This document shows positions 23,892 through 32,184 of a stretch of DNA of 64,000 nucleotides, in pieces. The stretch covers positions 641-64,640 of the forward strand of contig NZ_JABLSI010000015.1 of the NCBI RefSeq assembly GCF_019303475.1, read 5' to 3'. Under the pieces are notes generated by a model, which searched no databases, was not told the DNA's origin, and saw only the letters and a list, made by a program, of their open reading frames with translations. Position 1 is the first letter of the stretch. Each line of letters begins with the position of its first letter. The stretch is from Streptomyces sp. JJ38 (lineage in GTDB: Bacteria; Actinomycetota; Actinomycetes; Streptomycetales; Streptomycetaceae). The position numbers and the translations under genes were made by a program.

Positions 23892-24095
23892 ATGGCTACC
23901 GGAACCGTCAAGTGGTTCAACGCCGAGAAGGGCTTCGGCTTCATCGCCCAGGAGGGCGGCGGCCCCGACGTCTTCGTCCACTACACCGCCATCAACGCGA
24001 GCGGCTTCCGCTCGCTTGAGGAGAACCAGGCCGTGACGTTCGACGTCACGCAGGGCCCGAAGGGCCCGCAGGCGGAGAACGTCTCGCCTGCCTGA
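23892..24095 (+). CDS. Cold-shock protein, CspA family
   Basis: 67 residues: [18 protein letters not shown] contains RNP1 (KGFGFI), VFVHYTAI is RNP2, and [18 protein letters not shown] completes the five-strand OB fold. It binds single-stranded RNA or DNA and acts as an RNA chaperone. AAGGAGGG is well placed before the ATG. A structured leader precedes it and a strong terminator follows, so it is a stand-alone transcript, as for the ScoF/Csp genes of Streptomyces. Confidence 0.97.
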   Translation: MATGTVKWFNAEKGFGFIAQEGGGPDVFVHYTAINASGFRSLEENQAVTFDVTQGPKGPQAENVSPA

Positions 24096-24115
24096 TTCGC
24101 AAGAAGGAACACCCA

Positions 24116-24143
24116 AGGAGCCCCCGCCCCGGCGGGGGCTCCT
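24116..24143 (+). terminator. Intrinsic terminator after the cold-shock gene
   Basis: The stem AGGAGCCCCCG/CGGGGGCTCCT with a 6-base loop lies 20 bases after the csp stop, followed by GCCTTTCC. It also faces the end of the convergent Uma2 gene. Confidence 0.85.
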
Positions 24144-24178
24144 GCCTTTCCGCCGCGCCCCTTCCGGCCCCTTCCGGT

Positions 24179-24781
24179 TCAGAGCTCGACGAGCCCGTGC
24201 AGATCGACCTCCACCGCGAACGGCGACTCCACGAGCAACTTCCCCCGGTGCACCGGATGCTCCGGCGCCGGGACGTACGCGCCCAGATCGCGGTGGAGCC
24301 AGTACGTGTGAACCTCCGGGAGATCGTCCGTCCCCCGCTCGACGCGCCAGTAGTAGGGCACCCCGGCCGCCGCGAACATCGCCGGCTTGCGCACCCGGTC
24401 CTCCTGCCGGGACCCCGGCGACACGACCTCCACGACCAGCGCCACCCGGTCCACCGGCACGCACTCCAGGCTGAAGACATCCAGCCCCCGCTTGTCGTAC
24501 ACGACGACATCGGACTTGGGCGGGTTGTACGCGTCCACGAGCACACACTGCTCCGAGTTCACCGCGTACGGCTCACACCGAGCCGCCTTGAGTCTGTCGT
24601 ACACGCCGTCCCGGACCTGGTTGTGCCACAGGTTGGTCATGCCTCGGACCACGATCGCCCCATCCACAAGTTCCCACTCGAACGGCAGGTCGAGCTCTTT
24701 CACCTGCTCGTACGTCCAGCCGTCCGAAGGCGGGTACATCCAGGTTTCCGGGGTCGCCTTAGCCTGCCGTTCGGCGGTCAT
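24179..24781 (-). CDS. Uma2 family (DUF820) restriction-endonuclease-fold protein
   Basis: 200 residues of the Uma2/DUF820 family, which has a PD-(D/E)xK nuclease fold. Visible elements are FEWELVDGAIVVRG (the E of the ELVDG motif), PKSDVVVYD (catalytic Asp) and VALVVEVVSPGSRQEDRVRKPAMFAAAGVPYYWRVE, where the EVVSPGS...K part supplies E and K. These proteins are very numerous in Streptomyces and their biological role is unknown. Start ATG 24781 was chosen for the GGGAG 6 bases upstream; a longer frame exists but codes an unlikely Arg-rich extension. It is convergent with csp. Confidence 0.85.
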   Translation of the reverse strand: MTAERQAKATPETWMYPPSDGWTYEQVKELDLPFEWELVDGAIVVRGMTNLWHNQVRDGVYDRLKAARCEPYAVNSEQCVLVDAYNPPKSDVVVYDKRGLDVFSLECVPVDRVALVVEVVSPGSRQEDRVRKPAMFAAAGVPYYWRVERGTDDLPEVHTYWLHRDLGAYVPAPEHPVHRGKLLVESPFAVEVDLHGLVEL

Positions 24782-25235
24782 CGCTACTCCCATGCGATCA
24801 GCGTGACGGAGAGGGAGCGGGTGGTCCCGCGAACGACAGTACTGCCACCCACCAGAGGGAACCCAGCGCCGCGCGCTTGACGCCGACCCCGGGTGGCCAC
24901 GCCAACCGGGTCGCCACCGGGCTCGGAGCGCCCGGGTCCGTCTCCGACATGGGTGATCCCCTTTCGTCGACGACGACGTCACCGCCCCCGAGTGCCCCGC
25001 ATGGGCGGACCTGAACGGGACGATCCGGGGCACCGCCCACACCATCGGCGCGAGGCGTCCTCCGGTCGACCGCGCGAACGCGGGCATCGGCCTCTCCACC
25101 CGGGGTCACCCCGGGGTCGGTGGGACACCCACACGAGCGCACATGCTGGTGACACTCTGTGCACGAGCGCTCACTTTCGGCACGATGGCTGTGACCACAT
25201 CGTCCCCGACCAGGGGATCAACAGAAGGATCACCG

Positions 25236-25790
25236 ATGCGTACCACGCACCAGCGCGCCACCCGCATCCTCGGCGCCGCGGCCCTCGCCGCCGGCCTCCT
25301 CACCGCCAGTCCCACCGCCTCGGCGGCCGAACCCGCCACGACGGGGGCCGTGGCGGACTACGAGGGGCACCGGATCAACCTCGCCCAGGACGGCTGGCGC
25401 GACGCCCACACCTGCGTCGTCCACACGCCCGAGGCCGTCGACTGCTACCGCGACGGCGCCCAGGCCGACCACGCGCTCGGCTACGACCGCGCCGCCGACC
25501 CGGCCGCCCTCCGCAGCGCCGCCGTCCCCGCCTGCGCCAACGGCTGGCTGTGCCTCTACGAGCACGCAGGCGGCAAGGGCCGCCGCCTGATCTTCAACGA
25601 CGAGTACTGGCACAACCTCTACGACTACGGCTTCCAGAACCAGACCAGCTCCTGGCGCAACAACCAGCGCGACGGCGACTTCGGCGGCCTGCGCATGTCC
25701 GGGGACAACCGGCAGATCTGGCTCGACGCCCCGGGCTACGTGGCCTACCTGGGCAACTACAACGACCGCGCCTACATGGTCCACGGCTGA
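25236..25790 (+). CDS. Secreted peptidase-inhibitor family I36-like protein
   Basis: 184 residues: a signal peptide (RTTHQRATRILGAAALAAGLLTASPTASAAE), then a unique region with two cysteines (HTCVVHTPEAVDCYRDG) and the beta/gamma-crystallin-like I36 domain (ANGWLCLYEHAGGKGRRLIFNDEYWHNLYDYGFQN...). I36 proteins include the S. nigrescens metalloprotease inhibitor SMPI. Target protease unknown. GAAGGA precedes the ATG. The 450-bp gap before it, back to the Uma2 start, shows no convincing gene. A hairpin follows immediately after the stop. Confidence 0.85.
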   Translation: MRTTHQRATRILGAAALAAGLLTASPTASAAEPATTGAVADYEGHRINLAQDGWRDAHTCVVHTPEAVDCYRDGAQADHALGYDRAADPAALRSAAVPACANGWLCLYEHAGGKGRRLIFNDEYWHNLYDYGFQNQTSSWRNNQRDGDFGGLRMSGDNRQIWLDAPGYVAYLGNYNDRAYMVHG

Positions 25791-25797
25791 CCGCCCC

Positions 25798-25826
25798 GGG
25801 TGGGCCGCCCTCCGCGCGGCCCACCC
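25798..25826. terminator. Hairpin between convergent I36 and ATPase genes
   Basis: GGGTGGGCCG/CGGCCCACCC, a 10-bp perfect stem with a 9-base loop, lies 8 bases after one stop and 9 bases before the other. It is likely bidirectional. Confidence 0.75.
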
Positions 25827-25834
25827 ACCGCCCC

Positions 25835-26302
25835 CTAGGCCGCGACGGCGAAGTCGCCCCGCCCCCAGGCCAGCTCGACCCACACCACCTTGCCGACGGC
25901 CCCGAACCCGTCCTCCCCGACGGTGTACGCGCCCCAGTCCCGCGCCCACACCCCGACCAGCCCCAGCCCCCGTCCGCCGAGCCGCTCGTCCGGCACCGGC
26001 CGCACGGACGCGGCGGGCGGCCCGCCCAACGGCGGCGGAATCCTCGGACTCGTGTCCCACACCGCGATCCGGACCCGCTCCTCCCCACCGTCCACCTGAA
26101 GCCGCGAAGGCCCCTCGGTGTGCACGACCGCGTTGGTCACCAGCTCCGAGACGACGAGCTCGGCCACGTCTCCGAGTTGGGCGGGCCCGTAGAGCGCGAG
26201 CACGGTCCGCGCCATGCACCGCGCGACACGCGGTGCCCGCCTCTCCCCCGGCAAGGTCAGGCTGTACGTCCACGGTTCACCAAGGACCTGCCTATCCACC
26301 AC
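25835..26302 (-). CDS. Anti-sigma-factor-like ATP-binding protein (HATPase_c, RsbW type)
   Basis: 155 residues from GTG 26302 (AGAGGGG six bases upstream). The GHKL ATPase signature is present: N-box ELVVSELVTNAVVHTEG, G1-like IAVWDTSPRIPP and G2 GGRGLGLVGVWA. The canonical Asp-x-Gly is replaced by DTSP, as in many Streptomyces homologues. It is divergent from an XRE regulator followed by a DUF397 gene. This trio is the WhiJ/AbaA-type arrangement linked to development and antibiotic control in Streptomyces. Partner sigma or anti-anti-sigma factor unknown. Confidence 0.85.
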   Translation of the reverse strand: MVDRQVLGEPWTYSLTLPGERRAPRVARCMARTVLALYGPAQLGDVAELVVSELVTNAVVHTEGPSRLQVDGGEERVRIAVWDTSPRIPPPLGGPPAASVRPVPDERLGGRGLGLVGVWARDWGAYTVGEDGFGAVGKVVWVELAWGRGDFAVAA

Positions 26303-26445
26303 AGCGATTCCCCTCTGGTCACGGTCGGTTCGGACCGCCGAGTCGGTGGCTCTGCCACCCGTCCCGCACGCGGGCAGGGCGGTGCACTTCCGGCTCCCCG
26401 CCACAGGCGGTAAGCGGCTCGCATCTCAGCGTAGGGCATCATGGA

Positions 26446-26457
26446 GTAACTCGTTAC
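26446..26457. promoter_or_regulatory. Inverted repeat GTAAC-TC-GTTAC in the divergent ATPase/XRE promoter region
   Basis: A perfect 5-bp-arm repeat lies in an AT-richer stretch, 80 bases before the XRE start and 144 bases before the ATPase start. It is a plausible operator for the XRE regulator; nothing else identifies it. Confidence 0.35.
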
Positions 26458-26536
26458 CCTTTCTCCCAGATACACGTGTGACTGGCATGCCCTCATGCAA
26501 CGAGGCAGACTGTGCTCGGGACGGAAGAGAGGCCGC

Positions 26537-27391
26537 ATGCCGCAGAGGAGCACACCGACCGCCAGGCAACAGCGACTTGGCGCCGAGCTGCGCAAGCTTC
26601 GAGAACGCGCAGGGCTGTCCGCGACGGACGTCAGCACACGGTTGGGTATCGAGCGAACGAAGCTGAGCAACATCGAGACCGGCCGCTCCGGGATCAGCGC
26701 GGAACGACTCCGGACCCTTGCCTGCCTCTACGAATGCTCCGACCCGAACCTCATCGACGCGTTGGCCGCCATGACCAACGACCGAAGCCGACACTGGTGG
26801 GAGCAGTACCGAGGGATACTGCCCACAGGGCTCCTTGATCTCGCCGAGGCGGAGCACCACGCCCGCGCACTGCTGGTGGCCAACGCCATGCACGTGCCCG
26901 GCCTGCTTCAGACCCGTGACTACGCCCGGGCGGTCTTCGAGCAGGTCGTACCGACACTCCCGCCCCCGCAGGTCGAGCACCGAGTAGCACATCGCATCAT
27001 CAGACAGGACGTCCTCTACCGCGAATCGCCGGTTCCCTGCACGGCGTTCGTGCACGAAGCGGCGCTGCGCATGCTGTTCGGCGGGCCACAGACGATGCGG
27101 GCGCAGCTGAAGCACCTGATCGAGATGAGCGAACGCCCGCATCTCACACTGGGCGTGGTGCCGTTCTCCGCCGGTGCGTACTCCGGGGCCGGGCAGAACG
27201 TCGCGTACTTCACCGGCCCCGTTCCACAGCTCGACACCGTCCAGCTGGACACCGCACACGGTTCCGAACTTGCACACTCAGAAGCCCAGTTGACGAAATA
27301 CCGGACCATACTGGAAGCCATGAGGAAGGTGGCCCTGCCTCCCCAGGCTTCCCGAGAACTCGTGCACGAGATCATCCGTGTCACCCTGTGA
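26537..27391 (+). CDS. XRE-family regulator with DUF5753 sensor domain (WhiJ-like)
   Basis: 284 residues: helix-turn-helix at 12-67 (LGAELRKLRERAGLSATDVSTRLGIERTKLSNIETGRSGIS), then the large DUF5753-type region (LLVANAMHVPGLLQTRDYARAVF, RQDVLYRESPVPCTAFVHEAALR, GVVPFSAGAY, QLDTVQLDTAH). This architecture is nearly restricted to streptomycete-like actinobacteria. ATG 26537 was chosen; ten bases separate the stop from the next gene's ATG. In WhiJ systems the small DUF397 partner modulates DNA binding by this protein. Confidence 0.92.
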   Translation: MPQRSTPTARQQRLGAELRKLRERAGLSATDVSTRLGIERTKLSNIETGRSGISAERLRTLACLYECSDPNLIDALAAMTNDRSRHWWEQYRGILPTGLLDLAEAEHHARALLVANAMHVPGLLQTRDYARAVFEQVVPTLPPPQVEHRVAHRIIRQDVLYRESPVPCTAFVHEAALRMLFGGPQTMRAQLKHLIEMSERPHLTLGVVPFSAGAYSGAGQNVAYFTGPVPQLDTVQLDTAHGSELAHSEAQLTKYRTILEAMRKVALPPQASRELVHEIIRVTL

Positions 27392-27401
27392 AGGGATCAC
27401 C

Positions 27402-27596
27402 ATGACCACGCTGGCATGGCAGAAGTCCACGTACTGCGGCGAGGGCAACTCCTGCGTGGAGATCGCCACGGACGGTGGCAACGCCTATCTCCGCGAGAGC
27501 GAGGACCCTGTCGTCACGGTGGCGACGTCACCCGAACGCGTCGGCGCACTCCTCACCGCCGTCAAGTACGGCCGCTTCGACCGCACGCTGCGGTAG
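27402..27596 (+). CDS. DUF397 small partner protein of the XRE regulator
   Basis: 64 residues with the DUF397 hallmarks WQKSTYCGEGNSCVEIA, YLRESEDP and a final VKYGRFDRTLR. It follows the XRE gene by 10 bases with AAGGG as ribosome-binding site and is surely cotranscribed. Members act with WhiJ-like regulators; the molecular mechanism is not established. Confidence 0.9.
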   Translation: MTTLAWQKSTYCGEGNSCVEIATDGGNAYLRESEDPVVTVATSPERVGALLTAVKYGRFDRTLR

Positions 27597-27696
27597 CCGC
27601 GAGGCGGCGCACCCACGGTCCCGGGCGGAACCGGCCGGGGCCGCGCCGTGTCGGCTACGCTCAGGCCGCTGAGCACGGCGAGGCGACGGGGGGTCC

Positions 27697-28173
27697 ATGG
27701 CCGACACATCGCTCTTCCTCCTGTCCGTGGTGCTGTTCGTTGCCGCGATCGGGGGCTTCCTCGTCTGGCGCCGCAGACGGCTGCGCCGTCGGCCGGTGGT
27801 GGACGGTCTCTTCTTCGCCTCAGCGGTGCTGGGCGCACTCTGCCTCTGCTTCTGGGGGTGGGTGCTCGTCATCCTGTACCTCGAGCGCGCGAGCACGATC
27901 GCCGATCCCGAGCCCTGCACGGCCACCGTCCTGTCCCTGGCCGAAGGTTCGGCCAGGATCAACGGACGCGACACCTACCTGATGGAGCTCCGGGTGCGGC
28001 CGGAGGGCGGCGCCCCCTACAGGCTCACCGTCGACGAGCCCTTGAGCAGCGTCGCGGCAGGGCGGGTGGGGGCCGGAGTGGCCACGTTCCCCTGTGTCGT
28101 GGACCGCCAGGACCGCACGCGCCTCGAGGTCTTCTGGCTCGACGACCCCGAGGCGGCTCCCACGGCTCCGTGA
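27697..28173 (+). CDS. Membrane protein with DUF3592-like extracytoplasmic domain
   Basis: 158 residues: membrane helix 1 (LFLLSVVLFVAAIGGFLVW, 5-23), a basic RRRRLRRR turn, helix 2 (GLFFASAVLGALCLCFWGWVLVILYL, 37-62), then a ~95-residue soluble domain (PCTATVLSLAEGSARINGRDTYLMELRV...VGAGVATFPCVVD) with a cysteine near each end. The domain resembles DUF3592, as in the larger membrane protein at 40770-42164. Function unknown. ATG follows GGGGGTCC. Monocistronic. Confidence 0.75.
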   Translation: MADTSLFLLSVVLFVAAIGGFLVWRRRRLRRRPVVDGLFFASAVLGALCLCFWGWVLVILYLERASTIADPEPCTATVLSLAEGSARINGRDTYLMELRVRPEGGAPYRLTVDEPLSSVAAGRVGAGVATFPCVVDRQDRTRLEVFWLDDPEAAPTAP

Positions 28174-28235
28174 ACGGAGGGCATGATCTACGGGGTCACC
28201 GGGCTCGCCCGGCAGGACGAACGAGGAGCGGCAAC

Positions 28236-28706
28236 GTGAAGATCGAGGTGGACGACCTCTCCGGGCCGGAGATCGCCGAGTTCCTGGCGGAGCACGTCCG
28301 GCAGATGCTGGCCATCACGCCCCCGGAGAGCAAGCACGCGCTCGACCTCGACGCCCTGCGGAGGCCGGAGATCACGTTCTGGTCGGTGCGGGACGGCGCG
28401 GCCCTGGTCGGCTGCGGCGCGATCAAGCGGCTGGACGCGGGGCACGCGGAGCTGAAGTCGATGCGCACGGCTCCGGCCCGCAAGCGCAGCGGGGTCGCGT
28501 CCCTGCTGTTGGAGCACATCATCACCGAGGCGACGCGCATGGGCTTCACGCGCCTCAGCCTGGAGACGGGCACGGCCGCGTCCTTCCTGCCCGCCAGGAA
28601 CCTGTACGAGAAGTACGGGTTCACCTACTGCGAGCCGTTCGCCGACTACCGGCCCGACCCGCACAGCACGTTCATGACGAGGAAGCTGCAGCCGCTCGCG
28701 GCGTGA
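28236..28706 (+). CDS. GNAT N-acetyltransferase (YsnE/PhnO-like)
   Basis: 156 residues from a GTG start behind GAGGAG. The order DLSGPEIAEFLAEHVRQMLAITPPESKHALDLDALR, then GCGAIKRLDAGHAELKSMRTAPARKRSGVASLLLEHII, then LSLETGTAASFLPARNLYEKYGFTYCEPFADY matches the YsnE-type acetyltransferases. Acetyl-CoA binds at RKRSGVAS. These enzymes acetylate amino acids or auxin-like molecules in some bacteria; the substrate here is unknown. The 62-base gap from the DUF3592-like gene leaves cotranscription open. Confidence 0.88.
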   Translation: MKIEVDDLSGPEIAEFLAEHVRQMLAITPPESKHALDLDALRRPEITFWSVRDGAALVGCGAIKRLDAGHAELKSMRTAPARKRSGVASLLLEHIITEATRMGFTRLSLETGTAASFLPARNLYEKYGFTYCEPFADYRPDPHSTFMTRKLQPLAA

Positions 28707-28742
28707 CCGCCGGCCCGGAGGCCCGGCTCGGCGGCGTGAGTC

Positions 28743-29141
28743 TCACACGTCGTCGGGCAGCAGCCGGACCGCCTCATGAGCCGACAAGGGCCGTACCGGC
28801 CGGAAGTCGCGCCGGTCCAGCGTGAGGATGGTGTCGGTGCTGTACTGGTTCGCCAGCGCCATGGTCACCGCGTCGGACAGGTCAAGCTGGAGGCTGGCGT
28901 AGTGCGTGCGCAGGTGACCGGCCTGTTCGAGGACCTCGTCGGTGATCTCGGGTACCAGGTAACGCTGAACCCTCACGTGCTGCCGGATCTCACCGGCGAT
29001 CTCGACAGACGCCGCGTAGCCGAACTCGCTGCGGGCGATGTGGTCGATCTCCGGCGAGCGGTCACGACGCCGTCGCCGGGACGGACTCGCGCTGTCGGCG
29101 CTGCACCACCGGGCGCTGTGCGGTGACGACGACACGCGCAC
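28743..29141 (-). pseudogene. Second PIN-domain toxin remnant
   Basis: From about residue 31 the frame reads as a PIN domain: EIDHIARSEFGYAAS, EITDEVLEQAGHLRTHYASLQLDLSDAVTMALA, TDTILTLDRRDFRPVRPL...LLPDD. The preceding ~30 residues are Arg/Ser-rich and unlike any PIN N terminus, and the first catalytic Asp strand is absent. No antitoxin gene is found upstream. It shares its ending with the remnant at 10680-11036, so both probably descend from the same toxin family. The 5' boundary of the remnant is uncertain. Confidence 0.55.
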
Positions 29142-29196
29142 CCCGTGACCGGAGCCCTGAAGGGTCGCCAGAGCCGGGGGGTTGCCGGTGGTGTCG

Positions 29197-29903
<707 letters not shown>

Positions 29904-29907
<4 letters not shown>

Positions 29908-30965
29908 GCCCGCACCCTGGTGTCGGGGTAGAACGCGTACCAGGAGAACCACATGGCGTCGAGGAAGTCGGCCTCGACCCACCGGTCCCCGGCCCGCTGG
30001 AAGACGCGGGCGGTGCCGAGTTCCTCGTCCCAGCGGGCCTCGACCGGGGTGCCGCCGAGGTCGGCCCGCACGGTTCCGTTCGCGCGGACGAGCTGCTTGT
30101 CGATGGCCAGCCGCTCCTCGCCCACCCGGACGCCGACGACGACGTCCTTGTGTCCGAAGCGGTCACTGCTGGCCAGGACGGGGAAGACCGGTCGGCCGCT
30201 CGCGTAGTAGCCGCCGCGCTCCGGGTAGTCGTCGTAGGAGCCGTAGGGGTCGGTGCCGTAACTGCGCAGGGCGCCGGTGTCGGTGGAGAGCACCTCGGTG
30301 TCGGGGTGCTCTGTCCGCCACTGTTCCCAGGTGGTCCACACGAGGGGGACGGCGTCCAGCTGGGTGCCCTTGAGCGGACCGGTGACCGCCTGCCCGGTGA
30401 GCTGCGGCCACTGCGATCCGGTCTCCCGGTCGTACATGTAGAGGTTGGAGTTGACGAGCTTGCCGGTGGTGCCGAACGTCAGGTCCTGGACGCCGTCCGG
30501 TGCCGAGAGGCCGATGACCGTCCCGGTCAGGGGGCAGTAGGTGACGGCGAGCGGGTCGCCGCCGACCGTGTCGTTGACGATCTCGTGCCAGACCAGCACC
30601 TGCTGCGGGTACGCCTTCACCTCGCCGTCGTGCACCAGGCCGAACACCGGCTCGTCGTCCGAGAGGAAGCCCGCCTCGGCGGCCGGAACGAACTCGGGTT
30701 CGTCGATGGAGGGGATGCCGTCCCTGCCCGGGCCGGCGGAGACCGCCGAGTCGGCCAGGGCCTCCAGCGACGGTGCCTGCCCCTCCCGCACGGTCGTCGT
30801 CGGCCCGGAGGGGCGGTCGGTGAGTGCCTGCCACCCGACGACGCCCCCGCCGACGAGTACGGCCGTGGCCGTGCCGACCACCGCCGCGCCCTTGATGACC
30901 TGTCGCCGTGACGGGCGCGGTGAGCCCTGCCGTCCGGATGCGTGGGGTGACTGCTGGCCGTTCAC
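29904..30965 (-). CDS. DUF3179 domain protein with Tat-like signal
   Basis: 353 residues from GTG 30965 (GGAGG upstream). The N terminus has a twin-arginine-like signal (SRRQVIKGAAVVGTATAVLVGG). The body matches DUF3179: IPSIDEPEFVPAAEAGFL, VFGLVHDGEVKAYPQQVLVWHEIVND, DPLAVTYCPLTGTVIGL (conserved Cys), FGTTGKLVNSNLYMYDRETGSQWPQLTGQA. The family is widespread, extracytoplasmic and of unknown function; the conserved YCPLTGT cysteine and the Tat-type signal suggest a cofactor or metal. It overlaps the downstream membrane-protein gene by four bases. Confidence 0.87.
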
Positions 30966-31116
30966 CTGGCACCTCCCGGAACGCGCGGGGACGGGCCTCG
31001 CGAGGGCGGCGGGGCGCCGTCCCCGCACCTCCGATCGTGCCCGGGCTCGGGCGGTGGTTCGGTGAGCGCGCTCACAGTTCGCGCCCGGTACGGCGGCGCC
31101 CGGGCCAGGACGGGCG

Positions 31117-31157
31117 CCGGCTCGCCTGGCGACCCTGTGCGTCGCCGGGCGAGCCGG
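31117..31157 (-). terminator. Long hairpin terminator after the rhodanese gene
   Basis: A 17-bp stem (CCGGCTCGCCTGGCGAC against GTCGCCGGGCGAGCCGG, one T-G pair) with a 7-base loop lies 20 bases beyond the rhodanese stop. It separates the rhodanese transcript from the DUF3179 operon. Confidence 0.8.
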
Positions 31158-31176
31158 GCCTCCCCCGCTCGGGCGG

Positions 31177-31503
31177 TCAGGCGGACTCGGTGGGGAGGCC
31201 GGACTCCACCCAGTCCTGGATGCCCTCGCGGTACTTGCTGACGTTCGTGTAGCCGAGGACGGTGAGGCGGTCGGCGACCTGCCCGCTGTTGGGGCAGGCG
31301 GGGTTGGAGCAGTAGGTGACGATGTGGGCGCCGCGGTCGGGGAGGAGGGCGGCGGCCTTGTCGTCCACCTCTCCGGGGGCGAGCGGGACGGCGCCGGGCA
31401 GGTGCTGCCTGGCCCAGTACTCGCCGCCGAGCGCGTCGACGACGGTGACGTTCCCGGCCTCGATGGCGACCTGGAGTTCTTCACGGGTGATGAGCGCGGA
31501 CAT
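31177..31503 (-). CDS. Rhodanese-like sulfurtransferase, single domain
   Basis: 108 residues: LITREELQVAIEAGNVTVVDALGGEYWARQHLPGA (rhodanese start with the conserved Asp), VPLAPGEVDDKAAALLP and the active loop TYCSNPACPNSGQVADRL, with Cys in YCSNPAC. The second cysteine four residues later could form a disulfide with it. Predicted role: persulfide transfer or reactive sulfur handling. Divergent from a TetR regulator across a perfect palindrome, which indicates control by that regulator. ATG behind GGAGGTCG. Confidence 0.9.
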   Translation of the reverse strand: MSALITREELQVAIEAGNVTVVDALGGEYWARQHLPGAVPLAPGEVDDKAAALLPDRGAHIVTYCSNPACPNSGQVADRLTVLGYTNVSKYREGIQDWVESGLPTESA

Positions 31504-31520
31504 GCGACCTCCAAGGGATT

Positions 31521-31534
31521 CGGACTATAGTCCG
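31521..31534. promoter_or_regulatory. Perfect palindrome CGGACTATAGTCCG, likely TetR operator
   Basis: A 14-bp perfect palindrome lies in the 34-bp gap between the rhodanese ATG (31503) and the TetR ATG (31538), the only room for both promoters. Its centre TATAGT also looks like a -10 element, so binding would block RNA polymerase directly. The gap is so short that leaderless or near-leaderless transcripts are likely. Confidence 0.8.
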
Positions 31535-31537
31535 GTT

Positions 31538-32149
31538 ATGCCCGAGAAGATTAACGGACCGCAGTCCGCTTCGTCCAGCCGTCCCCGGAAGGAGCGCGCC
31601 GACGCCGCGCGCAACCGCGCCGCGATCCTGCGCGCGGCGGCCGAACTGTTCGCCGAGCACGGGGTCGCGGACGTCTCGATGGACCAGATCGCCGCCGCCG
31701 CGGGCGTGGGGAAGGGCACCCTCTTCCGGCGCTTCACCGACAAGTCCGGGCTGGCCGTGGCCCTGCTGGACGAGCGCGAGCGGGAACTCCAGGCCGCCGT
31801 GCTGAGCGGGCCCCCGCCGCTGGGCCCCGGCGCGCCGCCCGCCGAACGGCGCGCGGCCTTCGCCACGGCCTACCTCGACTACGTGCTGGCCCACCTGGAC
31901 CTCGTACGGCTCTCCGAGACGTCAACCCCCGGCGCCCGCTACCGGATCGGGGCCTACCGCTTCTGGCACCGCCATCTCGCGGTGCTACTGGACGGCGAGG
32001 AGGACCCCGAAGGGGTCGCCCACACCCTCCTGGCACCGCTCGCGGCCGAGCATCTCGCCGCCGTCCTCCCCGAAACCGGCGCGGAGCGCCTCCGCGCGAC
32101 CCTGGACCACCTCTTCCGCACCGCCCCCTGGGCCCCGGGTCCCGCCTGA
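31538..32149 (+). CDS. TetR-family repressor, divergent from rhodanese gene
   Basis: 203 residues with a TetR DNA-binding domain at about 20-65: RNRAAILRAAAELFAEHGVADVSMDQIAAAAGVGKGTLFRRFTDKSGL. The C-terminal ligand domain (RAAFATAYLDYVLAHLDLVRLSE, YRFWHRHLAVLLDGEEDP, LAAEHLAAVLPE) is of the kind seen in SbtR-like regulators. The perfect palindrome before its start suggests autoregulation and control of the rhodanese. The inducing ligand is unknown; a sulfur or aldehyde species would fit the neighbour. Confidence 0.93.
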   Translation: MPEKINGPQSASSSRPRKERADAARNRAAILRAAAELFAEHGVADVSMDQIAAAAGVGKGTLFRRFTDKSGLAVALLDERERELQAAVLSGPPPLGPGAPPAERRAAFATAYLDYVLAHLDLVRLSETSTPGARYRIGAYRFWHRHLAVLLDGEEDPEGVAHTLLAPLAAEHLAAVLPETGAERLRATLDHLFRTAPWAPGPA

Positions 32150-32184
32150 CACGGCCGGTCCGGGCGACCCCGCCGGTCCGGGCG

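Noticed and set aside
28707..28735. GC-rich imperfect hairpin after the 28236 acetyltransferase
   Set aside because: Arms carry mismatches and no T-run; not better than chance for this composition.
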